16,755 nucleotides of DNA from Geomobilibacter sp964431365 (GTDB lineage Bacteria; Desulfobacterota; Desulfuromonadia; Geobacterales; DSM-12255): the NCBI GenBank assembly GCA_964431365.1, contig CAYSJJ010000078.1, positions 1 to 16,755 on the forward strand, in the 5' to 3' direction. A program made the translations under genes and the position numbers. This document shows, piece after piece, positions 1 through 7,304 of this stretch (position 1 is the stretch's first letter; every line of letters starts with the position of its first letter). The notes beneath the pieces are model-generated. The model saw nothing but the letters and a program-made list of their open reading frames with translations. It made no database searches and had not been told where the DNA came from.

Positions 1-1157
1 TTGCCGATCTGGGTGACAGTCCCAGTCGGGATTGCCACAGTGGCACCGGCGGCATTCCTGGCCTCCAGCCAGATATTGTAGAAACGCGAGTCTGATCCAT
101 TCAGCATCCGGAAGCGGTATTTGCGGGGCTCCACATCCAGGTAGGGCCAGACTTTGCCGTTCACCGTGATCACGTTGCCAAAGAATTCGGGCTTGGAGGT
201 CCGGACCGGACTGCCAGTGGCATCGGTCTGCTGGTCACCGGAACCGGCGTTGAGCAGGGCGGTTGCTTCATAGTGCAGCGATCCGTCCTGGTTGAAGCTC
301 TTGTCCTGGATAACCAGGGGGATTTCGTAGCTCCCTTTGGGGAGGTTGAACGCATCCTCCACATTGTCGCGAACGATGTAATTGGCGGCCAGACCGGCGT
401 AGACGTTCAGCCGGGTGATCCCCATGGCGTGGTCATGGTACCAGAGTTGCTCGGAGAGCTGTGAGTTGTCGTAGGTGTACGTTACCGAGTTGCCGTCGGG
501 TCGGGCCGGGCGCCCGCTCACCGGGTCCGCCGGGAGGCCGGTCTTGGCGTTAGGGTCGTTGGTGATCCAGGCTTCCGGGTGACCGTCGGACTCGGGAGCC
601 ACGTGGGCGCCATGGAGGTGGGTGACGATGCGTACCTGCGGTTCGCCCATGTCGGCACCGTGCAGGGTCGGGTCCACCGTCAGGAGGTGCTTGGTGAGAA
701 GGTTGCCGCTAGGGTCCTTGAGGTCGTTGACGTACTTGACCATCACCGGCCTGCCGGTCTCTCCTGCCAGAGTGGAGCGCGCCTCGATCGTTGCACCGAG
801 GTAGCCAGTCTTGACGCCGTTCGTCCGATATCCCCAGACCGTGGTCCGGATGGGGGCATTGGTGGCCGGATCTATAAACTCGCTTCCGTCCTTTTTGCGG
901 AGGCCGAAATCGTAGCCCGTCGACTGTTCAACAACGGCGGTGTAGTAGTCGTAGCCCGGGTTACTCGTCGTGTCCGGCGCCGCCACCGGTATCCGTGGCA
1001 GTGGCGTCCCGAACTGCTGGAGGTCAAGGGGGTTGAGGATCTCCGTCTTTGACGCTGCCTGGACAACAACCGTCTTGTCGCTGCCGCCGCAGGCCGCCAG
1101 GCTCATAGTGGCGGCCAGTGCCATAGCTCCCAATAGCATTCTTCCATAGGCGCTCAT
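1..1157 (-). CDS. Multicopper oxidase (CotA/bilirubin oxidase-like) lipoprotein, 3' end outside window
   Basis: 385 codons are visible and the frame stays open to base 1, so the C-terminus lies outside the window. The N-terminus is a lipoprotein signal with lipobox LAAC; Cys23 would be the lipidated residue, and Gly follows it. HLHGAH at residues 180-185 and WYHDHAMG at 239-246 are the first two HxH copper-ligand motifs of laccase-type oxidases (H180, H182, H241, H243). The stretches SDGHPEAW and ITRLNVYAGL are typical of the Bacillus CotA subgroup. The other two copper motifs, including the type 1 Cys, should lie beyond the window edge. The first motif sits about 75 residues later than in CotA, so there is an N-terminal extension. 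The family oxidises phenols, bilirubin or metals while reducing O2 to water; the substrate here is unknown. Lipidation suggests a membrane-anchored protein facing the periplasm or cell surface. The ATG has an AAGGAGG 7 nt upstream. It is probably a single transcription unit with its own promoter. Confidence 0.93.
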   Translation of the reverse strand, partial: MSAYGRMLLGAMALAATMSLAACGGSDKTVVVQAASKTEILNPLDLQQFGTPLPRIPVAAPDTTSNPGYDYYTAVVEQSTGYDFGLRKKDGSEFIDPATNAPIRTTVWGYRTNGVKTGYLGATIEARSTLAGETGRPVMVKYVNDLKDPSGNLLTKHLLTVDPTLHGADMGEPQVRIVTHLHGAHVAPESDGHPEAWITNDPNAKTGLPADPVSGRPARPDGNSVTYTYDNSQLSEQLWYHDHAMGITRLNVYAGLAANYIVRDNVEDAFNLPKGSYEIPLVIQDKSFNQDGSLHYEATALLNAGSGDQQTDATGSPVRTSKPEFFGNVITVNGKVWPYLDVEPRKYRFRMLNGSDSRFYNIWLEARNAAGATVAIPTGTVTQIG

Positions 1158-1230
1158 GTGTCATCCTCCTTGTCGTGATTGTGGGTGGTCAAAGGGGGCG
1201 ATATTGGATGGTAACGCCTTCCACGAAAAA

Positions 1231-1258
1231 ATTATCGACGAGAGGAGGTAATTGTCAA
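1231..1258 (-). promoter_or_regulatory. Sigma70-type promoter for the multicopper oxidase gene
   Basis: Read on the minus strand, TTGACA (1253-1258, full consensus -35) is followed after 16 nt by GATAAT (1231-1236, 5 of 6 matches to the -10 consensus). Predicted transcription would start near 1224 and give a leader of roughly 65 nt before the ATG at 1157. This is the best promoter match in the 253-nt gap between gspB and the oxidase. No convincing terminator for the upstream gspB operon was seen in the same gap, so some read-through is possible. Confidence 0.6.
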
Positions 1259-1410
1259 TTCCATGGAAAAACATGAATGGAGACGGTTGAATGTATCTCC
1301 GAGGCAGCGGTGGAATAGGATTGCAGAGAAAGCGGAGTAGTCCCAGGGCGGGGAGAGATGGAGCTGAAACGGGGCGTGGCGGGACGGACGGCAAGGGGGG
1401 ACGATCTCCC

Positions 1411-2139
1411 TCAGTTATCCTTCGAACTCTTCCCCAGGCCGACCTCGATCTTCTCTCCCTTGTAGCTGAAACGGACCAGGTCGGGAAAGATTTCGTCCAC
1501 CGTGGCTCCTGAGACGGCAGCCCCCAAGCCCACCGGCTGCCCGTTCACGATGGCCAGTCGAGAGGCGCTGTCCTTCTGCCAGGCAATACCCGATACGCGC
1601 AGCGTCGGCACGCCATGGGGCTGTGGAGAGGCCGGGACCGGTGCCGGTCTGGCCGTCGTCTCCGCCGGCGTCTGGGGCGTTGCTGTGGGAAGCGGCAACG
1701 GTCTGGAGAACGGTTCGGGCGGTGTCTGCAGCGGCTGCGGAGATGTCGGGCGTGGCGACTGTTGCCGCGGCATTGGCAGCGGCGGTGGTTGAACGCTGGC
1801 CGGTTCGCGGGTGACGAGGGGGGCCGGTGAGGGGGGGGCAGGTATGCTCGGACCGGCGACCGGCGGTGTCGAGGGGGGGGCCACCGCTGGAGCCGGTTGG
1901 GCAGGATGCCGGGGTGCATCCATCCGGGTGGAGGTGCCACGGCTGCGCAAGAGCGTTACGCTGACGCCCAGGATCAGGAGCGCCAGGAGCAGCACGCCGC
2001 CGATCACCGGCATCGACGGCCGGCGTCTGTTCTGGGACGTTCTGTCGGGGAGAATCGCCCGGGAGATGTCGGTCTGGCCGGAGAGGCGGGCTGCCTTCTC
2101 CTCCTCCACCTTCTTCAGCGCCTTCAGGATGGAACTCAT
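1411..2139 (-). CDS. gspB: GspB-family general secretion pathway protein B
   Basis: 242 aa. A short cytoplasmic start (MSSILKALKK) is typical of GspB/ExeB proteins. One transmembrane helix follows at about residues 44-64, then a long Pro/Ala-rich periplasmic linker (about 70-178), and a C-terminal GspB domain from about 181 with VSGIAWQKDSASRLAIVNGQ and a final IEVGLGK. In Aeromonas and related bacteria GspA and GspB form an inner-membrane complex that binds peptidoglycan and helps place the type II secretin. Its start codon overlaps the stop of gspA (ATGA, 2136-2139), so translation is probably coupled; a GGGAG lies just upstream of the ATG. No secretin or other T2SS structural gene is in this window, so the machine served must be encoded elsewhere. 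Confidence 0.88.
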   Translation of the reverse strand: MSSILKALKKVEEEKAARLSGQTDISRAILPDRTSQNRRRPSMPVIGGVLLLALLILGVSVTLLRSRGTSTRMDAPRHPAQPAPAVAPPSTPPVAGPSIPAPPSPAPLVTREPASVQPPPLPMPRQQSPRPTSPQPLQTPPEPFSRPLPLPTATPQTPAETTARPAPVPASPQPHGVPTLRVSGIAWQKDSASRLAIVNGQPVGLGAAVSGATVDEIFPDLVRFSYKGEKIEVGLGKSSKDN

Positions 2140-3959
2140 CTCTTCTCCCTTCCCGGGGCGCCGGATTCCAATCGTGGGGACGGAAACTTTCCGCCGTCCC
2201 GGTAGAGGAGCAGCAGCGTCTGTGCGCCGGGCTGGCCGTCAGCCTTGAGCCCTCGTGCCCTTTGATAGTCGGCCAGGGCCTTCCTGGTGGTCTGGTCGAA
2301 GAGGCCGCTTGGTTCGCCGCTGAAAAAGCCGGCGCCGGTCAGGAGAATCTGGAGGCGAATGGCAGCGACGTCCGCCGATCCCGGCGAGAGGTCGGCGGGA
2401 ATGTTCTGATGGTTCTTCCAGGGGAGATAGCCGCGCCCTGACCACTGCTTTTCCAGCTCCTTGCGGGTCAGGGGTGTGTTGCCGGGGAGTGCGGGTACGG
2501 TGATAATCCGGTCCTTGGTGATGCCGGTCACGGTGAGGTAGCGGGGCCCCTCCGGCGTCTTCACCTCCAGGATGACAGGGGCGTTAAGACGCTGCAGCGC
2601 ACCGAGGGGGCCACGGAAGGGTGCGAGCGAAAGGCCGCTCTGGCGGGAGAGCTCTCTCACGGATTTTCGTTTCCCCTTGACGGCAGGGGCGTTCCAGAGG
2701 CGGGCGGCGGCGTTGAATGCCGCTTCGGGGCCTGCCGGCAACTTGGCCAGAGGAGAGGGGGGGGCGGTCGGTTTCACGCCAGGTTTTGCAATTGCCGGTG
2801 TCAACGCTTGCTTTGCCGGTTGGGGACGTGCCGGCGAAAACGGCGGCGAGGCGACCGCCACCTGCGTGGCGTGGGGGGGCGTCGGCAGGGGGCCCTTGTG
2901 CGCAGGGGGGGGGACGATGGCGGACGGCACCGGTGCAACCCGTTTTGCTGCCGGGATGGATTTCTGCGGCCGTGGAGCGGCAGTCGCCTGCGTTGCCGGC
3001 TGCCGTGAGGCGACAGTGGTTATCTTTTCTTGCGGGGAGCGGGATTGCGGGCGAAAGACGAAGGTCATCCCGAGGATCGCAATCAGGCCGACAAGGACGC
3101 CGGTGAGGGGAGCGGCTCCCCATCTTCTGGTGAACCAGTGGCGGGGGAGGTCTGGGCCGGAGAGTTCACGGATGGCCTGGCGGGCGATCCGGCCGCTTAT
3201 GCTGCGTGCTTCCTCGGTGTAAGCCACCAGCAGTGCCCGGTCGCAGGCGATGTTGATTACCCGTGGCGAGCCCTGGGAGTAGTGGAACAGCGTCCTGATC
3301 GCTGCCGGCGAAAAGGCGACGTTTGCAGCGCCGCCTGCCACCAGGATCCGGTGGTGGATGTAGGCGGCCGTATCCTCGCGGTCCAGAGGGAGCAGGTGAT
3401 AGCGTACCGTCATCCGCTGGGCCAACTGGCGCAGTTCTGGCCGTTCCAGCAATCGTTTGAGCTCGGGCTGGCCTGCCAGGACGATCTGGATCAGCTTGTC
3501 CGTATCGGTCTCAAGGTTGGAGATCAGGCGGATCTGTTCCAGTACCTGCGGCTCCAGGTGCTGCGCCTCATCGATGGCCAGGACCACGGTGCGCCCCTGA
3601 CGGTTCTCGACCAGCAGGAATTCGTTGAGAGCCTCAAGGAGCTCTGCCGTGCCGAGGTCGTCGCTCGCTAGGCCGAATTCGCGGTTTACGCTTCTGAGAA
3701 GTTCCAGTGCGGAAAGACACGGGTTGAAGATGAGGGCGGTGCGGTGGCTATCGTCGTCCAACTGCTCGAGGAGGGTGCGGAGAACCGTGGTCTTGCCGGT
3801 TCCCACCTCGCCGGTCAGCTCGATGAAGCCGGAGTGGTTGTTGATCCCGTACAGGAGGTGGGCAAACGCCTCCCGATGGTGCTTGCTGAGGAAGAGGAAG
3901 CGCGGATTGGGGGTGACGCTGAACGGCTTCTCCTGGAAACCATAGAATTCGCAGTACAT
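2136..3959 (-). CDS. gspA: GspA/ExeA-type AAA ATPase with peptidoglycan-binding domain
   Basis: 607 aa, close to the usual ExeA length. Domains in order: a cytoplasmic AAA ATPase (Walker A GEVGTGKT at 50-57, Walker B VVLAIDEA at 125-132, conserved opening MYCEFYGF...PFSVTPNP); one transmembrane helix at about 284-302; a Pro/Ala-rich linker to about 405; a region at about 407-520 that resembles the C39-peptidase-like domain of GspA proteins; and a C-terminal peptidoglycan-binding fold at about 528-588 (AIRLQILL...GLFDQTTRKALADYQ). The C39-like part has no Cys, so it is presumably non-catalytic. The role known for the family is ATP-dependent remodelling or localisation of the secretion machine through the cell wall, together with GspB. 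The ATG at 3959 matches the family N-terminus but has no clear Shine-Dalgarno. A weak promoter (TTGTAA, 17 nt, AATAGT on the minus strand, 4003-4031) lies in the 117-nt gap after ctpA. Confidence 0.92.
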   Translation of the reverse strand: MYCEFYGFQEKPFSVTPNPRFLFLSKHHREAFAHLLYGINNHSGFIELTGEVGTGKTTVLRTLLEQLDDDSHRTALIFNPCLSALELLRSVNREFGLASDDLGTAELLEALNEFLLVENRQGRTVVLAIDEAQHLEPQVLEQIRLISNLETDTDKLIQIVLAGQPELKRLLERPELRQLAQRMTVRYHLLPLDREDTAAYIHHRILVAGGAANVAFSPAAIRTLFHYSQGSPRVINIACDRALLVAYTEEARSISGRIARQAIRELSGPDLPRHWFTRRWGAAPLTGVLVGLIAILGMTFVFRPQSRSPQEKITTVASRQPATQATAAPRPQKSIPAAKRVAPVPSAIVPPPAHKGPLPTPPHATQVAVASPPFSPARPQPAKQALTPAIAKPGVKPTAPPSPLAKLPAGPEAAFNAAARLWNAPAVKGKRKSVRELSRQSGLSLAPFRGPLGALQRLNAPVILEVKTPEGPRYLTVTGITKDRIITVPALPGNTPLTRKELEKQWSGRGYLPWKNHQNIPADLSPGSADVAAIRLQILLTGAGFFSGEPSGLFDQTTRKALADYQRARGLKADGQPGAQTLLLLYRDGGKFPSPRLESGAPGREKR

Positions 3960-4076
3960 GGATCGGCCCGTACAAACCGCTGGATGGTGCTGATGAGCGA
4001 CGACTATTTCATAAACCCGGCGGTTTTACAAGGAGTATGTGCCCGTCGTTCTCCTCATCCCGACCGGTCTGAGATG

Positions 4077-5426
4077 CTACTTGCCGCCGGCTCTGCCGGC
4101 TGCACCCGTACCGGCGACACCGGCAAAGATGTTGAGCCCTTTCAGGGTCTCCAGCGCCCTGGAGAGCTGGAAGTCGTTGCTCAGATCTCCTTCCACGCCA
4201 AGGGGAGGGGCTTGGCCGCGTGGCGGCTTCACGCCGGCGGGCGCAGTCGAGCGGTTGCCGAAAACGGCCCCATGGGGAGACGGTGCTGTGCCGCTCTTCC
4301 TGCCCGCAACGTCACTCTGGGCGACGATTATGTCCGGACGGATCCCCTTGGCCTGAATGGAGCGGCCCGATGGGGTGTAGTACAGGGCGGTGGTCAGCTT
4401 CAGCCCGTAGCCGTCACGCAGGGTGATGACCGATTGGACCGATCCCTTGCCATAGCTCTGGGTTCCCATGATGATGGCCCGCTTCTGGTCCTGCAGCGCC
4501 CCGGCGATGATTTCCGAGGCACTGGCGCTGGCCCCGTTGATGAGGACGACGATGGGGTAGTGCGGTTCCTTGGTGCCGATACGGGCGAAATAGTTCCGCT
4601 GTGAGCCGGGAGTCCTGCCGCGCATGGAGACGATGGTCCCGTCCGACTTCCCTTCACCGATGAACGGGTCGACGACCTGGGCGGCCGAATCCACGAGACC
4701 GCCGGGGTTGTTGCGCAGATCGAGGACGAGCCCCTTCAGCGTACCGCCGTTTTCCTGGCGAAGGAGCTGCAGGGTCTTCAGGAAGTCCTGGCCGGTCCGC
4801 TCCTGGAACTGGACGATGCGGATGTAGCCGTATCCCGGTTCCAGGGTGCGTGCCTTGAGGCTCTTGGTGTTGATGATGTCGCGGGTCAGGTGAAAGACGA
4901 GCGGGCTCTTCTGCCCCTCCCGAAGGATGGTCAGGGTGACCCGCGTTCCCTTGGGGCCACGCATCAGGTTGACTGCCTGGGTGATGGTCATCCCTTTGGT
5001 CAGCTTGTCGCCGATTTTCCAGATGTGGTCGTTGGACTTGATGCCGGCGCGGAAGGCCGGGGTGTCTTCTATCGGCGAGACGACGATCAATTTGTCATCC
5101 CTGATATTGATTTCGATGCCGAGCCCGCCGAAGGAGCCTGACATGGATATCCGCATCTCCTTGTACGGTTCGGGGGTCAAAAAGGCACTGTGGGGGTCCA
5201 GGGTGGCGAGCATACCTTCAACGGCCCCGGTAAGAAGTTTCTTGGTATCCACCTCTTCCACATAATTCGTTTTTACAATGGTTATGACATCCTTCAGGAG
5301 CTTGAGCTGGTTTTGCTCCTGAACAGCTGGTTTCTGCCGGTGCTTGTACAGGGTCAGACCGACACCTGCGGCACAAAGGACGGCCACGCTGGCGCAGATG
5401 ATCAGCCACTTGGTGGTGCGTGACAT
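4077..5426 (-). CDS. ctpA: S41-family C-terminal processing peptidase (CtpA-like)
   Basis: 449 aa. There is an N-terminal signal anchor at about residues 7-27, then the helical N-terminal region with the family motif LDPHSAFLTPE (76-86), a PDZ domain at about 95-170 (GLGIEI...PIEDTPAFRAGI), and the serine protease core. The catalytic dyad is predicted as Ser302 in NGASASASEI and Lys327 in SYGKGSVQ; the 25-residue spacing is the one seen in characterised CtpB and D1-processing proteases. These enzymes act in the periplasm and trim C-termini of secreted or envelope proteins, often including peptidoglycan hydrolases. The tail after about residue 370 is a low-complexity extension. It lies 117 nt upstream of gspA on the same strand, so the three genes may be co-transcribed. 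The ATG has GGAG 7 nt upstream. Confidence 0.93.
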   Translation of the reverse strand: MSRTTKWLIICASVAVLCAAGVGLTLYKHRQKPAVQEQNQLKLLKDVITIVKTNYVEEVDTKKLLTGAVEGMLATLDPHSAFLTPEPYKEMRISMSGSFGGLGIEINIRDDKLIVVSPIEDTPAFRAGIKSNDHIWKIGDKLTKGMTITQAVNLMRGPKGTRVTLTILREGQKSPLVFHLTRDIINTKSLKARTLEPGYGYIRIVQFQERTGQDFLKTLQLLRQENGGTLKGLVLDLRNNPGGLVDSAAQVVDPFIGEGKSDGTIVSMRGRTPGSQRNYFARIGTKEPHYPIVVLINGASASASEIIAGALQDQKRAIIMGTQSYGKGSVQSVITLRDGYGLKLTTALYYTPSGRSIQAKGIRPDIIVAQSDVAGRKSGTAPSPHGAVFGNRSTAPAGVKPPRGQAPPLGVEGDLSNDFQLSRALETLKGLNIFAGVAGTGAAGRAGGK

Positions 5427-5488
5427 GGCGGGGCTCCGTACGTGAATTTGCGGTCAACAGGCGGAAAAAAGGCGCGCTGACCTGTTAC

Positions 5489-5518
5489 GTTATACGGGGT
5501 CGATGCGGAATAAGTCAA
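5489..5518 (-). promoter_or_regulatory. Sigma70-type promoter for ctpA (and perhaps gspAB)
   Basis: On the minus strand, TTGACT (5513-5518) is followed after 18 nt by TATAAC (5489-5494); each hexamer matches 5 of 6 consensus positions. The predicted start near 5482 would leave a leader of about 56 nt before the ctpA ATG. It sits in the divergent region shared with the plus-strand small genes. Confidence 0.5.
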
Positions 5519-5580
5519 CTCTCTTCTGGACGCCGATTGTCGCTGGTGAGCCACGGAGTGCCGCGGGAAGGAGGCGAAAT

Positions 5581-5646
5581 GTGAAAATAATAATAAAGAA
5601 ATGTCGGCCGTCGACGATATGGAAACCATCCAGGGAAATGGGGTAA
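5581..5646 (+). CDS. Possible 21-codon leader peptide (uORF)
   Basis: A GTG at 5581 stands 6 nt after a full AAGGAGG (5568-5574) and opens a 21-codon frame ending in TAA at 5644-5646. The peptide begins MKIIIKKC. Codons 3-5 are ATA-ATA-ATA and codon 13 is also ATA, a codon expected to be rare in a GC-rich genome. The stop lies inside the GGTAAGGAG that serves as ribosome-binding site for the next gene (ATG 5658), which would permit translational coupling. The same ribosome-binding site is also placed before an ATG-TGA start-stop pair (5579-5584). It is too short to judge by coding statistics and may be chance; no family is recognised. Confidence 0.35.
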   Translation: MKIIIKKCRPSTIWKPSREMG

Positions 5647-5657
5647 GGAGTGCATGT

Positions 5658-5876
5658 ATGGGCACCTGCAAGGTTTACATCCTTGACGACTTCCGCAGGG
5701 AAAAAAGAGCTGCGGCACGGGATATGAAGGCGATTATCGAAGAGCATCTTGCCGAGGCAGGTTTGTATATGAACAATCCGCTGGAGTTGCTGGACTGCCT
5801 TGACGGGAATCTCAAGTACCGTCCTGCCAAAGCTGCCCGTGAACGGATCGAAGGGGACGGTGGCAACGAACAGTGA
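5658..5876 (+). CDS. Small hypothetical protein, 72 aa
   Basis: I do not recognise a family. The ATG at 5658 is chosen because AAGGAG (5645-5650) stands 7 nt upstream; the frame also contains an ATG at 5601, but it lacks a good ribosome-binding site and would add 19 residues. The protein starts MGTCKVYILDDFRREKRAAA, has no signal peptide or membrane segment, is rich in charged residues, and is probably mostly helical (RDMKAIIEEHLAEAGLYMNN). It contains two Cys. It lies 36 nt before the PilZ gene on the same strand, and no terminator separates them, so the two are probably co-transcribed. A role connected to PilZ signalling is only a guess from position. Confidence 0.65.
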   Translation: MGTCKVYILDDFRREKRAAARDMKAIIEEHLAEAGLYMNNPLELLDCLDGNLKYRPAKAARERIEGDGGNEQ

Positions 5877-5912
5877 GTTGCCTGATATGGATCTCACCAG
5901 ACAGGGGGGGGT

Positions 5913-6332
5913 ATGGACGGGGTTGTTGAAGTAAAGCAGGTCGGTGGGGCTGAACGGCGAAAGTATCGCCGTATCGATTTCCAGGCCCCGGCCTTCATCG
6001 AGTTCAATGATCACACGACCTTCGGGGAAATCCGGAATGTGAGCAATATGGGAGCATTCCTCAAGACCGATGGCAAGTTTGCGGTCAACGATTCGGTCCA
6101 ACTCTCCATCTACTTTCTAGAGGGGTCTGCCACGCTGTCGGTCACAATTCCGGGGAGGGTAGCCAGGCTTGCCGATGGAGGGGTCGGGCTCTTTTCTCCC
6201 CACCTGGATGTGTACAAACTCCTCCATATGGAACATCTGCTGGCCTTCCACAAGGGAAATGCGCAACGGCTTACCGACGAGTTTTACGAGTATGTCATGG
6301 CAACCGAGGACGGCAGTACCCATTCTTCGTGA
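5913..6332 (+). CDS. PilZ domain protein (probable c-di-GMP receptor)
   Basis: 139 aa, a single PilZ domain without other recognised domains. The RxxxR switch is present (RKYRR, R16 and R20) and is followed by NVSNMG (42-47), which fits the (D/N)xSxxG motif, so c-di-GMP binding is predicted rather than a degenerate PilZ. The domain ends near residue 95; the C-terminal 40 residues look helical (LLHMEHLLAFHKGNA). PilZ proteins relay c-di-GMP levels to motility, pili, exopolysaccharide or transcription; the partner is not shown here. The start ATG follows a G-rich stretch (5904-5911) that could act as ribosome-binding site. The gene is the last of a short plus-strand group that ends at the terminator at 6402. 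Confidence 0.9.
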   Translation: MDGVVEVKQVGGAERRKYRRIDFQAPAFIEFNDHTTFGEIRNVSNMGAFLKTDGKFAVNDSVQLSIYFLEGSATLSVTIPGRVARLADGGVGLFSPHLDVYKLLHMEHLLAFHKGNAQRLTDEFYEYVMATEDGSTHSS

Positions 6333-6401
6333 GGCCATGGCATCTTCTCGGCTGCCTGGCTGTGAACGTCGAGTGTGACTGAGGCGCTCATTGCGAAGGT
6401 T

Positions 6402-6429
6402 AGAGGAACAGGCTTGTTCCTCTTTTTTT
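6402..6429 (+). terminator. Intrinsic terminator after the PilZ gene
   Basis: A perfect 9-bp stem AGAGGAACA (6402-6410) and TGTTCCTCT (6415-6423) encloses a 4-nt loop, and a run of seven T ends at 6429. It is 69 nt after the PilZ stop. It separates the PilZ group from the DUF4388/roadblock genes, which must therefore have their own promoter in 6430-6567. In that gap the only candidate I see is weak (TTGCGC 6460-6465, 17 nt, TATCAT 6483-6488). Confidence 0.88.
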
Positions 6430-6567
6430 ATCCCCCTGCCCGGGAAATGGAATTCCTTCTTGCGCTGGAGGGGGGGGCTGGGTATCATGCTTTCATTAGT
6501 GAAACCGTATGGTATTTCGGTTGGTTAGTGGTATGCCGGGAGGCGGATGCACTACCTGGAGGATGGA

Positions 6568-7296
6568 ATGGGATCGGATACGGTTGGCAAAGATTCGGTA
6601 TCGGGCTTCAAAGGGGCGGTGACCGGGCTTCCTCTGTCGGATGTGGTGCAGCTCAAAGCGCACAACCACTTCAGCGGCTGCATCCTTGTCGAGTACGGGA
6701 CCCGACGTGGCGGGATCTTTTTCCAGGCCGGCGAAGTGGTTCACGCAGAGTTGGGAGAGAGGGAAGGGGCAGAGGCATTTTACGCCATCATGACCTGGCC
6801 CGGTGGTCGTTTTGACATTCAGGACGGCGTCGAGGCAAAGAGCCGGACCATAGACATGAAGCTGACACATCTCCTCCTGGAGGCCCATCGACTGATGGAC
6901 GAGCGGCGGATCGAGGCCCCGGCAGAAGATCAGCCGGCCGGGGAGGAGAGCCAGCCACGGCAGCGGAAGGGGATCAATAGCGCCTGTGCCCGGTTGATGC
7001 AGATATCCGGCGTTACCTATGCCGTGATGTTCGGACCGGATGGTGCGCCGATGGAAGATGGAAGCAGCGATGCCCTGCGCCTTGCCGAACAGGGGAGCGT
7101 TCTGGTGAATATCGCGGCGCGGCTTGGCGAACTGTTCGGTGTCGGCAGCCTCAAGGCCCTTGCCCGTCAAGACGGCAGGGAACAGCAACTCCTGTTCGAA
7201 GCGAAAAACGTCTATATAACGCTTGCGGTCTCCGGAGGCGCGCAGCTTTCGCAGGTCGAGGCCGACATCCGATCGACCTTTGCCGCCAAGCGTTAG
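6568..7296 (+). CDS. DUF4388 - roadblock/LC7 fusion protein
   Basis: 242 aa from the ATG at 6568, chosen for GGAGG 5 nt upstream (6558-6562); an in-frame ATG at 6547 would add seven residues but has poorer spacing. The N-terminal half (about 8-110) looks like DUF4388: FKGAVTGLPLSDVVQL, then SGCILVEY, GGIFFQAGEVVHAELGE and EAFYAIMTWPGGRFDI. This domain is common in delta-proteobacterial and cyanobacterial regulators. After a charged linker, the C-terminal half (about 135-240) looks like a roadblock/LC7 domain (NSACARLMQISGVTYAVMFGPDGAPM), the fold of MglB, usually a regulator of small Ras-like GTPases. No transmembrane segment. The stop overlaps the ribosome-binding site of the next gene, so the two are probably translated as a pair. 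The substrate GTPase is unknown. Confidence 0.82.
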   Translation: MGSDTVGKDSVSGFKGAVTGLPLSDVVQLKAHNHFSGCILVEYGTRRGGIFFQAGEVVHAELGEREGAEAFYAIMTWPGGRFDIQDGVEAKSRTIDMKLTHLLLEAHRLMDERRIEAPAEDQPAGEESQPRQRKGINSACARLMQISGVTYAVMFGPDGAPMEDGSSDALRLAEQGSVLVNIAARLGELFGVGSLKALARQDGREQQLLFEAKNVYITLAVSGGAQLSQVEADIRSTFAAKR

Positions 7297-7304
7297 GAGG
7301 TGGT

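Noticed and set aside
4012..4028. Short hairpin AAACC-CGGC-GGTTT between ctpA and gspA as a terminator
   Set aside because: Only a 5-bp stem and no T-run in the direction of transcription.
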